Source: Desulfobacterales bacterium (GTDB lineage: Bacteria > Desulfobacterota > Desulfobacteria > Desulfobacterales > RPRI01). From it: DNA of 22,169 bases. The notes under the pieces were generated by a model that saw nothing but the letters and a program-made list of their open reading frames with translations, was not told where the DNA came from and searched no databases. The stretch spans positions 1 to 22,169 of the forward strand of contig JAUYEO010000096.1 of the NCBI GenBank assembly GCA_030689795.1. The letters are read 5' to 3'. This document shows, in pieces, positions 14,613 to 22,154 of this stretch. A program made the position numbers and the translations under genes. Position 1 is the stretch's first letter; each line of letters opens with the position of its first letter.

Positions 14613-15803
14613 ATGTTCATAGGTTTTTTCTATAAATTGAAAGAAGCGGGTATTCCTGTCAGCCCGACTTCCTTTCTCACACTTCATAAGGCGCTCAGCA
14701 GAGGGCTTGTCTCCTCCCTGGATGATTTTTACACCGCCTCCCGCGCTGTTCTTGTTAAGAGTGAAAGATATTTTGACCTTTTCGACCAGGTTTTCGCCCA
14801 TCATTTTGAAGGCGCCGAAATGCCTGATTATGAGGGTGTTGAGCTTGATGAGCTGGCAAGATCATTGCTTGAATCATGGCTTAAGGACCCCAAAACCCTT
14901 GCTTCGGCTCTTGACCTTGATGAATCGGAAATTGCAAAGCTGACACCGGATGAGCTGATCGAATATTTCAAAAAACGCCTGAAAGAGCAGAAAGAAAGAC
15001 ATGACGGCGGAGGCAGGTGGATTGGAACCGGCGGGACTTCGCCTGTGGGTCATTCCGGGAATCATCCCGGAGGCATGCGGGTAGGAGGTGGTTCGAGGAA
15101 CAGGTCGGCAGTTAAAGTTGCTATGGAAAGAAGATACAGGGATTATTCCTTAGATGGGCCGCTTACCCAGGCAATGGTCGGTGAAGCCCTGAAGAGGCTC
15201 AGAAACATGATCCCGGCAGGTCCGAAGAACAGGGTAAATGTGGATGAAACAATCTACCAGACCATGAAGAATGCGGGCGAAATCGAGATAGTTTTTGACA
15301 GGGTTTTAAAAGACCGCTTAAAGATCGTCATTGCCATAGACAACGGCGGGTGGTCTATGGATCCCTATGTCCTTGTTGTCCAGACTCTTTTTGATTATGC
15401 GCGGGCTCAGTTCAAGGACTTAAAGATCTATTATTTCCACAACACCGTTTACGGGACAATCTGGCAGGATCCGTCGAGGTATAAAAAGCCGCAGAAAATT
15501 GAAGAATTTGCCCGGTTCGATCCTGAAACCAGGCTCGTGCTGGTGGGAGATGCCAGCATGGCTCCCTATGAGCTCATGGCGTCGGACGGCTCTATACATA
15601 TAGAGGAAAGAAGCGGAAAACCAAGCCTTGAGTGCCTTAAATTTCTTGCAAAAAATTTCCGCCATTCCGTTTGGCTGAATCCCATGCAGTCAAACATGTG
15701 GGGGTACACACAGACCATCTCGGTGATAGGCCGTATTTTCCCGATGTTTGAGCTTTCCATAGACGGGCTTGAGAAGGCAGTAGCTCATCTCATGGCGAAA
15801 TAG
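14613..15803 (+). CDS. CoxE-like VWA-domain protein, MoxR partner
   Basis: A 396-residue protein. Residues 1-125 are a helical domain (AGIPVSPTSFLTLHKAL; long charged segment LTPDELIEYFKKRLKEQKER), and 130-165 is a Gly-rich linker (GGGRWIGTGGTSPVG). The VWA core follows from about 236. Its strand 1 and metal site read KIVIAIDNGGWSMDP (237-251) instead of DxSxS: D243 is kept but the two serine positions are Gly and Trp. The later MIDAS element GDASM (312-316) is present. Further conserved segments are IYYFHNTVYGTIW (272-284) and SVWLNP. CoxE-type proteins partner MoxR ATPases in metalloenzyme maturation. The GGWSM variant looks to be a subfamily trait in my memory. It ends the trio; the CsgG-like gene is convergent 14 bp away. 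Confidence 0.88.
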   Translation: MFIGFFYKLKEAGIPVSPTSFLTLHKALSRGLVSSLDDFYTASRAVLVKSERYFDLFDQVFAHHFEGAEMPDYEGVELDELARSLLESWLKDPKTLASALDLDESEIAKLTPDELIEYFKKRLKEQKERHDGGGRWIGTGGTSPVGHSGNHPGGMRVGGGSRNRSAVKVAMERRYRDYSLDGPLTQAMVGEALKRLRNMIPAGPKNRVNVDETIYQTMKNAGEIEIVFDRVLKDRLKIVIAIDNGGWSMDPYVLVVQTLFDYARAQFKDLKIYYFHNTVYGTIWQDPSRYKKPQKIEEFARFDPETRLVLVGDASMAPYELMASDGSIHIEERSGKPSLECLKFLAKNFRHSVWLNPMQSNMWGYTQTISVIGRIFPMFELSIDGLEKAVAHLMAK

Positions 15804-15817
15804 TGAAAGAATTTATT

Positions 15818-17017
15818 TTATTGCATTCCGGCAAGACTTTTAGCAAGCCCTGGCAGCCTCCCCAGAACATCCTCTTCCTGTCCTTTTACAAACCTTGTTG
15901 ATGCCAGGCCAAGAGTTGCGAATGTTTCCACATCAATCCTTTTTGCATTTAAAAGGTATGTTTTCCCGAGAATTCCAAGGCTTCCGGTTACGATCTGGTT
16001 CGCTGCAAGACCTTTTCCAGCTTTAACAGCCTGTTTTTCATCAATAAGGCCACTCTGCTGAAGCGCCATTTCGCGAAGCACATCGAGCAGGTTTTCCCTG
16101 TTTATCAGGATAAATCTGTTCAAAAGGAAAAGTTCTTCTCTAAGAACCTCGGTAACTATCAGCGCAACCGTCCTGTATTGTTCAGGCGCCTCAAGATCAT
16201 AGATAACCAGCCTGTCCATGCCTGAAATATCTTCGTGTCTCGGCTTCACAGGCGCCGGTGCAGTGATTTTTGGTTCGGGTTTCGGAGCTGCCGTAATCAG
16301 TTTCGGCTCAGGGGATATAACCGGCTTTACGGGAACTTGAGGCGGAACCTTCGGTTTTGTTTCGGGTGCCGTCGCAATCTCCACACTCTGTGTATACATA
16401 TTTTCGCTCTTTCTGATTGCCGTTTCGAACATGTCATTCTTTGCTTTCAGAAAAACGGTGCGGTACAATTTCTTTATGATTTCAATCATCTTCTCATTGC
16501 TTGCTCTGTCAAACGTGTCCAGTCGGGTGCTCGCTTCATACAGTTTTCCGGAACTTGTGTTTATCAGGTTTATGGTAAAATTAAAGTCGACGCCTCCCCT
16601 TTTGTCCGGTTCCATTCTCCGCTCGATTACTAAAACATATTCAGCGTAAAGAACCTTTCCTATCTCTCTTGAAAGAGCCCAGTTATTTTTTGACATCTCC
16701 AGGTATGACGGGTTTTGTCCCCTGAGCACTTCTTTAACATCTTGTTCCGGCACAACTTCATAAATGCCGGTCTGTTTGAGAAATCGTTCAGTTCTGCCGA
16801 TCTGTCTTGTTGCGAACTCATTATGAGAAGAGTTCCAGGATCCTGCTCCTGTGGGAAACGGAAAAGGAGCGGATATAGGCTGGACATAGACCCTCAGTTT
16901 TGCGGTTGGGGGGGGAGAAGGAATTGCTTTAAGCTGGACTCCAGCGCAGGAGTTCAGGAGCAAAAGAGAAACCATGGTCAAGATATATATGAAAACCCTT
17001 AAAAAAAGATTTTTCAT
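15818..17017 (-). CDS. CsgG/LpoB-like lipoprotein
   Basis: A 399-residue outer-membrane or periplasmic lipoprotein. The signal peptide has a lipobox LLLNSC with lipidated C24. An N-terminal domain (about 40-205) includes VYVQPISAPFPF and YEVVPEQDVKEVLRG, itself similar in layout to a small LpoB/CsgG alpha-beta domain. A Pro/Lys-rich spacer (about 217-258, PEPKL and PEPKI units) follows. The C-terminal domain (265-399) has RLVIYDLEAPEQYR, FILINRENLLDVLREMALQQSG and GLAANQIVTGSLGILGK, as in CsgG-type domains. So there may be two such domains joined by a flexible linker. It could help envelope assembly or secretion; no specific function is assignable. GAGGT lies upstream of the ATG. It follows wrbA by 36 bp on the same strand. 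Confidence 0.8.
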   Translation of the reverse strand: MKNLFLRVFIYILTMVSLLLLNSCAGVQLKAIPSPPPTAKLRVYVQPISAPFPFPTGAGSWNSSHNEFATRQIGRTERFLKQTGIYEVVPEQDVKEVLRGQNPSYLEMSKNNWALSREIGKVLYAEYVLVIERRMEPDKRGGVDFNFTINLINTSSGKLYEASTRLDTFDRASNEKMIEIIKKLYRTVFLKAKNDMFETAIRKSENMYTQSVEIATAPETKPKVPPQVPVKPVISPEPKLITAAPKPEPKITAPAPVKPRHEDISGMDRLVIYDLEAPEQYRTVALIVTEVLREELFLLNRFILINRENLLDVLREMALQQSGLIDEKQAVKAGKGLAANQIVTGSLGILGKTYLLNAKRIDVETFATLGLASTRFVKGQEEDVLGRLPGLAKSLAGMQ

Positions 17018-17053
17018 AAGAAAACCTCTATCGTGCTTTTTCCCCGCAACCCT

Positions 17054-17665
17054 TCATCGGATCAGTTTTGCCGTAATTTCTGCAACATGCTTTCCCTGGA
17101 AACGGGCTGCATCCAGTTCATTCTGGCTGGGCATCCTTTCACCCTTTCCGCCTGCAATCGTTGTTGCTCCGTAGGGAGAGCCGCCGGTCACTTCATCTAT
17201 GCGCATCTGTCCCGCAAAGGCATAGGGTAATCCGACTACTATCATACCGTGATGAAGAAGGGTGATATGAAAACTCAGAATCGTCGATTCCTGGCCGCCG
17301 TGCTGCGTGGCGCTGCTTGCAAAGACACTTCCGACTTTTCCGACAAGAGCCCCTTTAGCCCAGAGTCCGCCGGTTCCGTCAAGGAACTGGCGCATTTGCC
17401 CGCACATGTTTCCGAAACGTGTGGGGGTGCCGAAAATGATTGCATCTGCCTCGGCAAGATCTTCGACTTTACAAACCGGGATATGAGCATATTTTTTCTG
17501 TGCATCAAGGGCTCCCATATTCCCAAGTATCTCTTCCGTCAGCGTTTCCGGAACACGATAAATATTTACTTCAGCTCCTTTTACCTTGCTTGCGCCTTCC
17601 TTAACAGCTTCCGCCATTTTGTAAATATGACCATACATAGAATAGTAGACGATTAAGACCTTCAT
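17054..17665 (-). CDS. wrbA: WrbA-type NAD(P)H:quinone oxidoreductase
   Basis: A 203-residue flavodoxin-fold protein at the normal WrbA length. The FMN phosphate loop is YYSMYGHIYKMAEAV (7-21), the second flavin loop is GTPTRFGNMCGQMRQFLDG, and SSATQHGGQESTILSFH is the third. GSPYGATTIAGG is the WrbA-specific insert near the C-terminus. WrbA reduces quinones by two electrons with NAD(P)H and protects against redox stress. A perfect ribosome site (AAAGGAGG) precedes the ATG, and a promoter with an overlapping inverted repeat lies just upstream. The lipoprotein gene follows 36 bp later. Confidence 0.94.
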   Translation of the reverse strand: MKVLIVYYSMYGHIYKMAEAVKEGASKVKGAEVNIYRVPETLTEEILGNMGALDAQKKYAHIPVCKVEDLAEADAIIFGTPTRFGNMCGQMRQFLDGTGGLWAKGALVGKVGSVFASSATQHGGQESTILSFHITLLHHGMIVVGLPYAFAGQMRIDEVTGGSPYGATTIAGGKGERMPSQNELDAARFQGKHVAEITAKLIR

Positions 17666-17700
17666 AACGAACCTCCTTTCTTTTGCAAAACAGTTAACTC

Positions 17701-17729
17701 ATTGTTAAGTTTACGAAGTTATCGGTCAA
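17701..17729 (-). promoter_or_regulatory. Promoter and possible operator of wrbA
   Basis: On the minus strand TTGACC (17729-17724), a 17-bp spacer and AACAAT (17706-17701) stand 36 bp before the wrbA ATG. TTAAC (17694-17698) and GTTAA (17704-17708) form an inverted repeat across the -10, placed where a repressor could act. The regulator is unknown. Confidence 0.45.
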
Positions 17730-17866
17730 GGGTCGTTGTTATTTCCCTTTTTGGAAAGTGAGGAGAACGCAGTGGATAGAATATTCAATAACTAATTGTA
17801 ATTTATACAGCATCTAAAAACGATAATGCAAGACGTATTTATCCGCATGAGGTAATCGCAATAAAT

Positions 17867-18652
17867 TCATTGCTGGGGGATATCAAACAGCCTGCATGTG
17901 TTTTCAAAGATCCTGGCTGAGATGGTTTCAGGGTCTTCATTTTTTATTTCAGCCAGCTTAAAAAGAACCGATTTTACGAAGGCAGGTTCGTTGCGCCGGG
18001 TTTGATTTTTCTCCGGAGCCGGTGTGAGGTAAGGCGCATCAGTTTCAATAAGGAGACGGTCATCCGGAATCATCGGGATCAGATTTCTTAAGTCTTCGCC
18101 CCGGCTCATGATTGTAACTATGCCGGTTATACCGATGTAGAGCCCGAGATCAAGGTATTCTTTAAGCTCTTTTTTGTTTCCGCTGAAGCAATGCATAACT
18201 CCCTTTATCTCCTCTTTTTCATGAGCCTTTAGAATTTCGAGAAATCTGCCATTGCTCTCTCTTTCATGAAATATTACAGGAAACCCGAGTTCGTCCGCAA
18301 TTTCAAGCTGCCTTATGAACCATTTTTCCTGGTCCTCCCTTGGTGAGAACATGCGGTTGAAATCAAGACCTGTTTCACCCCATGCCTTGACTTTCCTGTT
18401 TTCGGAAAGATCTCTTAAAAAGTTCAAGGTATCATCGCTGCACTCTTTCGAATCATGGGGGTGGACTCCCACCGATGCGAAAAAGCCGGGGTTCGATTCC
18501 GCCAGTTTTACCGCTTTGACGGAACTTTTCAAGTCTATTCCGACAATCATTATTTTGCAGACACCTGCATTTTTTGCTCTTTTTATGACCGAATCGAAAT
18601 CCTTGTCATATGCCCGGTCATCCAGATGACAGTGGCTGTCAAATAATTTCAT
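17867..18652 (-). CDS. tatD: TatD family metal-dependent deoxyribonuclease
   Basis: A 261-residue TIM-barrel hydrolase. The metal ligands of the family are all present: H7 and H9 in DSHCHLDD, E93 in GETGLDF, H129 in VIFHERE, H154 in MHCFSG and D205 in IETDAPYL. TatD enzymes are two-metal nucleases acting on DNA or RNA 3' ends in repair and RNA processing; the name reflects an operon in E. coli, not Tat transport. The length is normal. AGGTG lies upstream of the ATG. The gene is single, 201 bp from wrbA, and divergent from nfnA. The 201 bp between the wrbA ATG and this stop hold only the wrbA promoter region. Confidence 0.95.
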   Translation of the reverse strand: MKLFDSHCHLDDRAYDKDFDSVIKRAKNAGVCKIMIVGIDLKSSVKAVKLAESNPGFFASVGVHPHDSKECSDDTLNFLRDLSENRKVKAWGETGLDFNRMFSPREDQEKWFIRQLEIADELGFPVIFHERESNGRFLEILKAHEKEEIKGVMHCFSGNKKELKEYLDLGLYIGITGIVTIMSRGEDLRNLIPMIPDDRLLIETDAPYLTPAPEKNQTRRNEPAFVKSVLFKLAEIKNEDPETISARIFENTCRLFDIPQQ

Positions 18653-18760
18653 TGGTTACACCTGAGTTGATACTTTTTGCGAGTTCATCGATATTTAACA
18701 AATGTATGATAAAGGCATGAAGCATTTAGCACTTAAAAATGATATTTTCAACGGCAACTT

Positions 18761-18877
18761 TGACGGCTTCGTAAAAAGTCAAAATTCAGACGGCAAAGTA
18801 AAAAGCTCATTATGCAAGGCGCGCGAAAGATGAAGCGTCCGCGGCGGCGGACAGAATGACTTTTTGCAAAGCCGTCA
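18761..18877. mobile_element. 117-bp MITE-like element with 20-bp inverted ends
   Basis: The left end TGACGGCTTCGTAAAAAGTC (18761-18780) and the right end GACTTTTTGCAAAGCCGTCA (18858-18877) are inverted repeats with 18 of 20 positions matching. The 77-bp interior has no gene and includes a GC-rich stretch (GTCCGCGGCGGCGGAC) that can pair with itself. Related single ends occur at 156, 7154 and 22041. No matching transposase is in the window, so mobility is inferred from structure. Confidence 0.7.
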
Positions 18878-18942
18878 TATTTTAAAGTTGATTTAATGAA
18901 AATTATATGGTTGGTTAAAAAGTTACATTTTGGGCATAAATT

Positions 18943-18976
18943 GGCAGAAAACAGATAACTGCCGTATCAATATAAT
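18943..18976 (+). promoter_or_regulatory. Inverted repeat and -10 box upstream of nfnA
   Basis: GGCAG (18943-18947) and CTGCC (18959-18963) are inverted arms separated by 11 bp, followed by TATAAT (18971-18976), 26 bp before the nfnA ATG. No good -35 sits at normal spacing, so an activator binding the inverted repeat is possible. Confidence 0.35.
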
Positions 18977-19001
18977 AATTTTTCGTGCTGGAGGTCTAAA
19001 G

Positions 19002-19832
19002 ATGTTCAAAATCGTGAAACGTGAAGAGATGGCTGGGGGCACTGTGATTCTGAATGAAATCGAAGCGCCTTTGATTGCCCAAAAGGCAAAGCCGGGCCAG
19101 TTTGTGATTATTAAGGCCAATGAAACAGGTGAGAGGATTCCGTTGACAATGGCGGATACCGACCCGAAAAAAGGAACAATAACCGTAATTTATATGATTG
19201 TCGGAAAATCGACCGCTCTTTTCAAGACACTTAAAGTGGGCGAAGGCTATCAGGATGTCATAGGACCTCTTGGAAAGCCGACGCATGTTGAAAAGCTCGG
19301 AACGGTTGTTTGCGTGGGAGGCGGAACAGGCGTTGCGGTTCTTCATCCGATCACTAGAGCGCTTAAAGAGGCCGGGAACCACGTGATAGGAATTATCGGC
19401 GCGAGGAACAAGGGGCTTCTTATCCTTGAGGAGCAGATGAAGGCTGCTTCAAGCGAGCTTCATGTATGCACCGATGACGGATCATACGGACATCACGGAT
19501 TTGTCACGGAGGTTTTAAAAAAGATGCTTGAAACAAAAGACGTGAAGCTTGTTGTCGGCATCGGCCCTGTTCCGATGATGAAATTTGTGTCCAAAATGAC
19601 CAAGGAATTCAAGGTTAAAACGCTTGTAAGCCTTAATCCCATAATGATTGACGGCACAGGCATGTGCGGCGGCTGCCGTGTATCTGTCGGAGGCGAGACA
19701 AAATTTGCATGTGTGGACGGGCCGGAATTCGACGGGCACCAGGTTGATTATGACGGCCTCATGCAGCGTCTCCAGGCATATTGTGACGAAGAGAAAGAAT
19801 GTTACGGTACATTCTGCAAGTTAAACCAGTAG
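19002..19832 (+). CDS. nfnA: NfnA-type FAD/NAD- and [2Fe-2S]-binding subunit
   Basis: A 276-residue ferredoxin-NADP reductase-like protein. The FAD-binding RIPLTMAD is at 45-52, the NAD loop is GGGTGVAVLHP (106-116), and the [2Fe-2S] motif is C222xxC225...C237 in MCGGC and FACVDGPEFDGH. In characterised NfnA the cluster has three Cys and one Asp ligand; D217 in MIDGTG is a candidate. With NfnB it forms the NADH-dependent reduced ferredoxin:NADP+ oxidoreductase, which bifurcates electrons; close relatives are annotated as sulfide dehydrogenase beta subunits. ATG 19002 is chosen because GGAGG lies 7 bp upstream; the longer reading frame to 18930 is not supported. nfnB follows by 83 bp. Confidence 0.93.
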   Translation: MFKIVKREEMAGGTVILNEIEAPLIAQKAKPGQFVIIKANETGERIPLTMADTDPKKGTITVIYMIVGKSTALFKTLKVGEGYQDVIGPLGKPTHVEKLGTVVCVGGGTGVAVLHPITRALKEAGNHVIGIIGARNKGLLILEEQMKAASSELHVCTDDGSYGHHGFVTEVLKKMLETKDVKLVVGIGPVPMMKFVSKMTKEFKVKTLVSLNPIMIDGTGMCGGCRVSVGGETKFACVDGPEFDGHQVDYDGLMQRLQAYCDEEKECYGTFCKLNQ

Positions 19833-19915
19833 TCTCATTTCATTGTTTGTTATGACCGGTTATCAATTTTTTAAATAGTTTCGAATTGAATCGGAATTTT
19901 TATACGGAGGATTAT

Positions 19916-21337
19916 ATGGCTGAAGAAGAGGTAAAAAAAGCTAAGAAAGAAGCGATTCCACGGCAGCCCATGCCTGAGCAGGCTCCGGAAGTGCGAAGAA
20001 GAAATTTCAAGGAGGTTCCGATCGGATATACTCCTGAGACGGCGATGCTGGAGGCGCAGAGATGCCTTCAATGCAAAAAACCAGGCTGTGTAGACGGCTG
20101 TCCGGTACAGGTTGATATTCCGGGTTTTATAAATCATATAAAAGAAGGGAATTTTACCGGAGCAGCAAGGCTGTTATGGCAGAAGAACTCTCTTCCTGCC
20201 GTGTGCGGAAGAGTGTGCCCGCAGGAGGTACAGTGCGAAGGAGTCTGCATTGTCGGTAAAAAAGGACAGCCTGTCGCAATAGGGAATCTTGAAAGATTTG
20301 CCGCCGATTATGAGAGGATTAACGGAAAAGGAGAGCTTCCTCCAAAAGCTCCGCCTACAGGCAAGAAAGTTGCTGTTGTCGGCTCGGGACCTTCCGGGCT
20401 CACTGTTGCAGGCGATCTTATTGCCAAAGGGCATGAGGTTACGGTGCTTGAGGCCTTTCATAAACCGGGCGGTGTGCTTGTTTACGGGATTCCGGAATTC
20501 AGGCTTCCGAAAGATATTGTCTTTTCAGAAGTTGCCTTCATGGAAAGACTTGGCGTAAAGCTTGAATGCAACAGTGTTGTGGGAAGAACAGTGACGCTCG
20601 ATGAGCTGTTTGCCCAGGGCTTTGATGCTGTTTATGTCGGTGTGGGAGCCGGCCTTCCGACATTCATGAATATTCCAGGCGAAAACCTTATCGGGGTTCT
20701 TTCCGCAAACGAATATCTGACTCGCGCAAACCTCATGAAGGCCTATCTCTTCCCGGAATATGATACGCCGATTGTAAAGGGCAAAAATGTAGTTGTCCTC
20801 GGCGCCGGAAACGTCGCAATGGACTCTGCAAGAACAGCAATGCGCCTCGGTGCGGATAATGTCAAAATTGTTTACAGAAGATCGAGGCAGGAGATGCCTG
20901 CAAGGGCTGCCGAGATTCATCATGCCGAGGAAGAAGGGATAGAATTCTTCCTGCTTACGGCTCCAACCCGTTTCCTTGGAGACGAAAAGGGGAGAATTAC
21001 CGGCATGGAATGCCTGAAGATGGAACTTGGAGAACCCGACCAGTCGGGAAGGCGCCGACCTATCCCGGTTAAGGGCTCGGAGTTTAAAATGGAATGCGAC
21101 CTTGTGATCGTTGCTGTCGGAGCAGGCGCAAACCCGCTGCTCACCCAGTCAACACCTGAACTGTCTTTAAACAAGCGCGGTTACATCATTGCTGATCCGG
21201 AGACCGGCAAAACCACAAAGAAGGGCGTGTGGGCAGGCGGTGATATTGTCACGGGTTCAGCGACCGTTATTCTTGCCATGGGCGCCGGAAGAAAAGCCGC
21301 CGACTCCATCCACAATTATCTTAAGTGGGGATGGTAG
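19916..21337 (+). CDS. nfnB: NfnB-type NADPH- and Fe-S-binding subunit (GltD-like)
   Basis: A 473-residue protein homologous to the glutamate synthase small chain. The N-terminal domain carries two cysteine sets for [4Fe-4S] centres: C50xxC53xxxxC58xxxC62 and C97xxxC101xxxxxC107xxxC111. The FAD loop is VVGSGPSGLT (154-163) and the NADPH loop VVVLGAGNVAMD (292-303), followed by KIVYRRSRQEMPAR. AGGDIVTGSATVILAMGAGRKAA is the C-terminal FAD-contact segment. No glutamate synthase large chain is present, which with the NfnA-type neighbour argues for Nfn rather than GltBD. The ATG at 19916 has CGGAGG 5 bp upstream. The gap between nfnA and nfnB is AT-rich with no obvious promoter. Confidence 0.93.
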   Translation: MAEEEVKKAKKEAIPRQPMPEQAPEVRRRNFKEVPIGYTPETAMLEAQRCLQCKKPGCVDGCPVQVDIPGFINHIKEGNFTGAARLLWQKNSLPAVCGRVCPQEVQCEGVCIVGKKGQPVAIGNLERFAADYERINGKGELPPKAPPTGKKVAVVGSGPSGLTVAGDLIAKGHEVTVLEAFHKPGGVLVYGIPEFRLPKDIVFSEVAFMERLGVKLECNSVVGRTVTLDELFAQGFDAVYVGVGAGLPTFMNIPGENLIGVLSANEYLTRANLMKAYLFPEYDTPIVKGKNVVVLGAGNVAMDSARTAMRLGADNVKIVYRRSRQEMPARAAEIHHAEEEGIEFFLLTAPTRFLGDEKGRITGMECLKMELGEPDQSGRRRPIPVKGSEFKMECDLVIVAVGAGANPLLTQSTPELSLNKRGYIIADPETGKTTKKGVWAGGDIVTGSATVILAMGAGRKAADSIHNYLKWGW

Positions 21338-21462
21338 GGAACGAGAAAAGGTTCAGGGGGAAAGGCACAGAGGCACATAGCCGGAAGAAAGTTAAGAGTG
21401 AATAGTCAAAAAACGAGACTTTTGAAGAACATTCAATTTTGCTCAAGTACAAGGAAGGCGAT

Positions 21463-21508
21463 AATTTCAAACGCAGGAATACATCGAAGTATTTCGAGTA
21501 TTGAAATT
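21463..21508. repeat. Nested inverted repeat downstream of nfnB
   Basis: Outer arms AATTTCAA (21463-21470) and TTGAAATT (21501-21508) enclose inner arms AATAC (21479-21483) and GTATT (21489-21493). I recall similar AAACGNAGGAATAC...GTATTTCGAG words as dispersed repeats in deltaproteobacterial genomes. It could also act as a weak terminator for nfnB, although no T run follows. Confidence 0.5.
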
Positions 21509-21550
21509 TGAACCTGACACAGTAATCGGGCAAAAGGGAGTGTTATGCAA

Positions 21551-21652
21551 AGGTCTCGCCGCTTCCTCCCTCAACCGACTCTCTGTCCAGCCATAATACA
21601 CCTCTTCAAGTCGCATCTTCCGAAGCTCCTGTGGCATCTCTGTCCGTCTCAT
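21551..21652 (-). pseudogene. Transposase N-terminal remnant
   Basis: A 34-residue fragment, from the ATG at 21652: MRRTEMPQELRKMRLEEVYY then GWTESRLREEAARP. The pattern ELRKMRFEEVYxxW...RLTxEEAARLLGVSERTFRRW is the start of transposases of an ISNCY-like family as I remember it. Here it breaks off within the EEAARLL word and runs into repeat DNA, so it is truncated. A ribosome site GGAGGTGAC lies just before the ATG. Two CCGGACA words (21678-21684 and 21701-21707) upstream may belong to the old left end of the element. The family name is uncertain. Confidence 0.5.
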
Positions 21653-21857
21653 CTGTCACCTCCATAGGTGACCTTAACCGGACAGATCGTGTGCTACAAT
21701 CCGGACAATTTACGTGTTACTGACAAATCAAAACCATTTCTTGACTTTTAAATATGCAGGAATATAATGCAGCCATCACAATCCACTTTTCGTTAATGGC
21801 GTGACAAATCCTGTTTCCACCAATACATACCACTTGTATTATTTTCAGATTTGGCAT

Positions 21858-22000
21858 TGAACCGAAACAGCGAGCGAATTCCCAGCCGAAGGTCCGCCGC
21901 GGCAGACTTGCGGCGGGGTTAGCGAGCGGATTAAAAACAGACACTATTCCCTACGGTCGAATCCGCCTCAGGCGGACCGCTGCTTGCGGCGGGGAGCTTC
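21858..22000 (-). repeat. Palindrome-rich dispersed repeat, copy B
   Basis: The reverse complement contains in order GCTCCCCGCCGCAAGCAGCG, GGTCCGCCTGAGGCGGATTC, CGACCGTAGGGAATAG, CGCTCGCTAACCCCGC and CGCTCGCTGTTTCGGTTCA, matching copy A at 11432-11549 block for block. Copy B has a longer middle (CGCAAGTCTGCCGCGGCGGA). The orientation is opposite to copy A. Confidence 0.75.
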
Positions 22001-22040
22001 AAACTTGGAGCTTTCGGATGTAATCAATATAATGATGCTC

Positions 22041-22053
22041 TCGTAAAAAGTCA
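22041..22053 (+). repeat. Partial end of the 20-bp repeat
   Basis: TCGTAAAAAGTCA keeps the last 12 bases of TGACGGCTTCGTAAAAAGTC, but the first half is replaced (GATGCTC). It lies in the right-hand repeat region. Confidence 0.4.
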
Positions 22054-22109
22054 TATGCGAACGGATTTGAGATTTTTGGGGAATAGATTTTTAAGGAACT
22101 GAGCGTTAA

Positions 22110-22154
22110 AAATCACAAGCTGTTTGAGGGCGTTAGCCCGAGTTCTTGTGATTT
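22110..22154. repeat. Inverted repeat at the right edge
   Basis: AAATCACAAG (22110-22119) and CTTGTGATTT (22145-22154) are perfect 10-bp arms; inside, GGGC (22128-22131) and GCCC (22136-22139) form a second hairpin. The flanks GAGCGTTA and TAGCGAAGT hint that the unit is longer and may continue past the window edge. Confidence 0.6.

Larger units (their letters stand above)
18653..19001. other. 349-bp divergent region between tatD and nfnA
   Basis: No gene is visible. It contains the MITE-like element (18761-18877) and, next to nfnA, an AT-rich leader with the inverted repeat and TATAAT described separately. Confidence 0.7.

Noticed and set aside
18930..19001. 24-residue extension of NfnA
   Set aside because: The GGAGG site sits 7 bp before the internal ATG at 19002, and the extension would be read through the promoter region.
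19886..19915. 10-residue extension of NfnB
   Set aside because: The ribosome site CGGAGG lies just before the ATG at 19916.
21717..21944. 75-residue minus-strand reading frame at the right
   Set aside because: About a third of it is a translation of the palindrome-rich repeat copy B, and the rest matches nothing I know.
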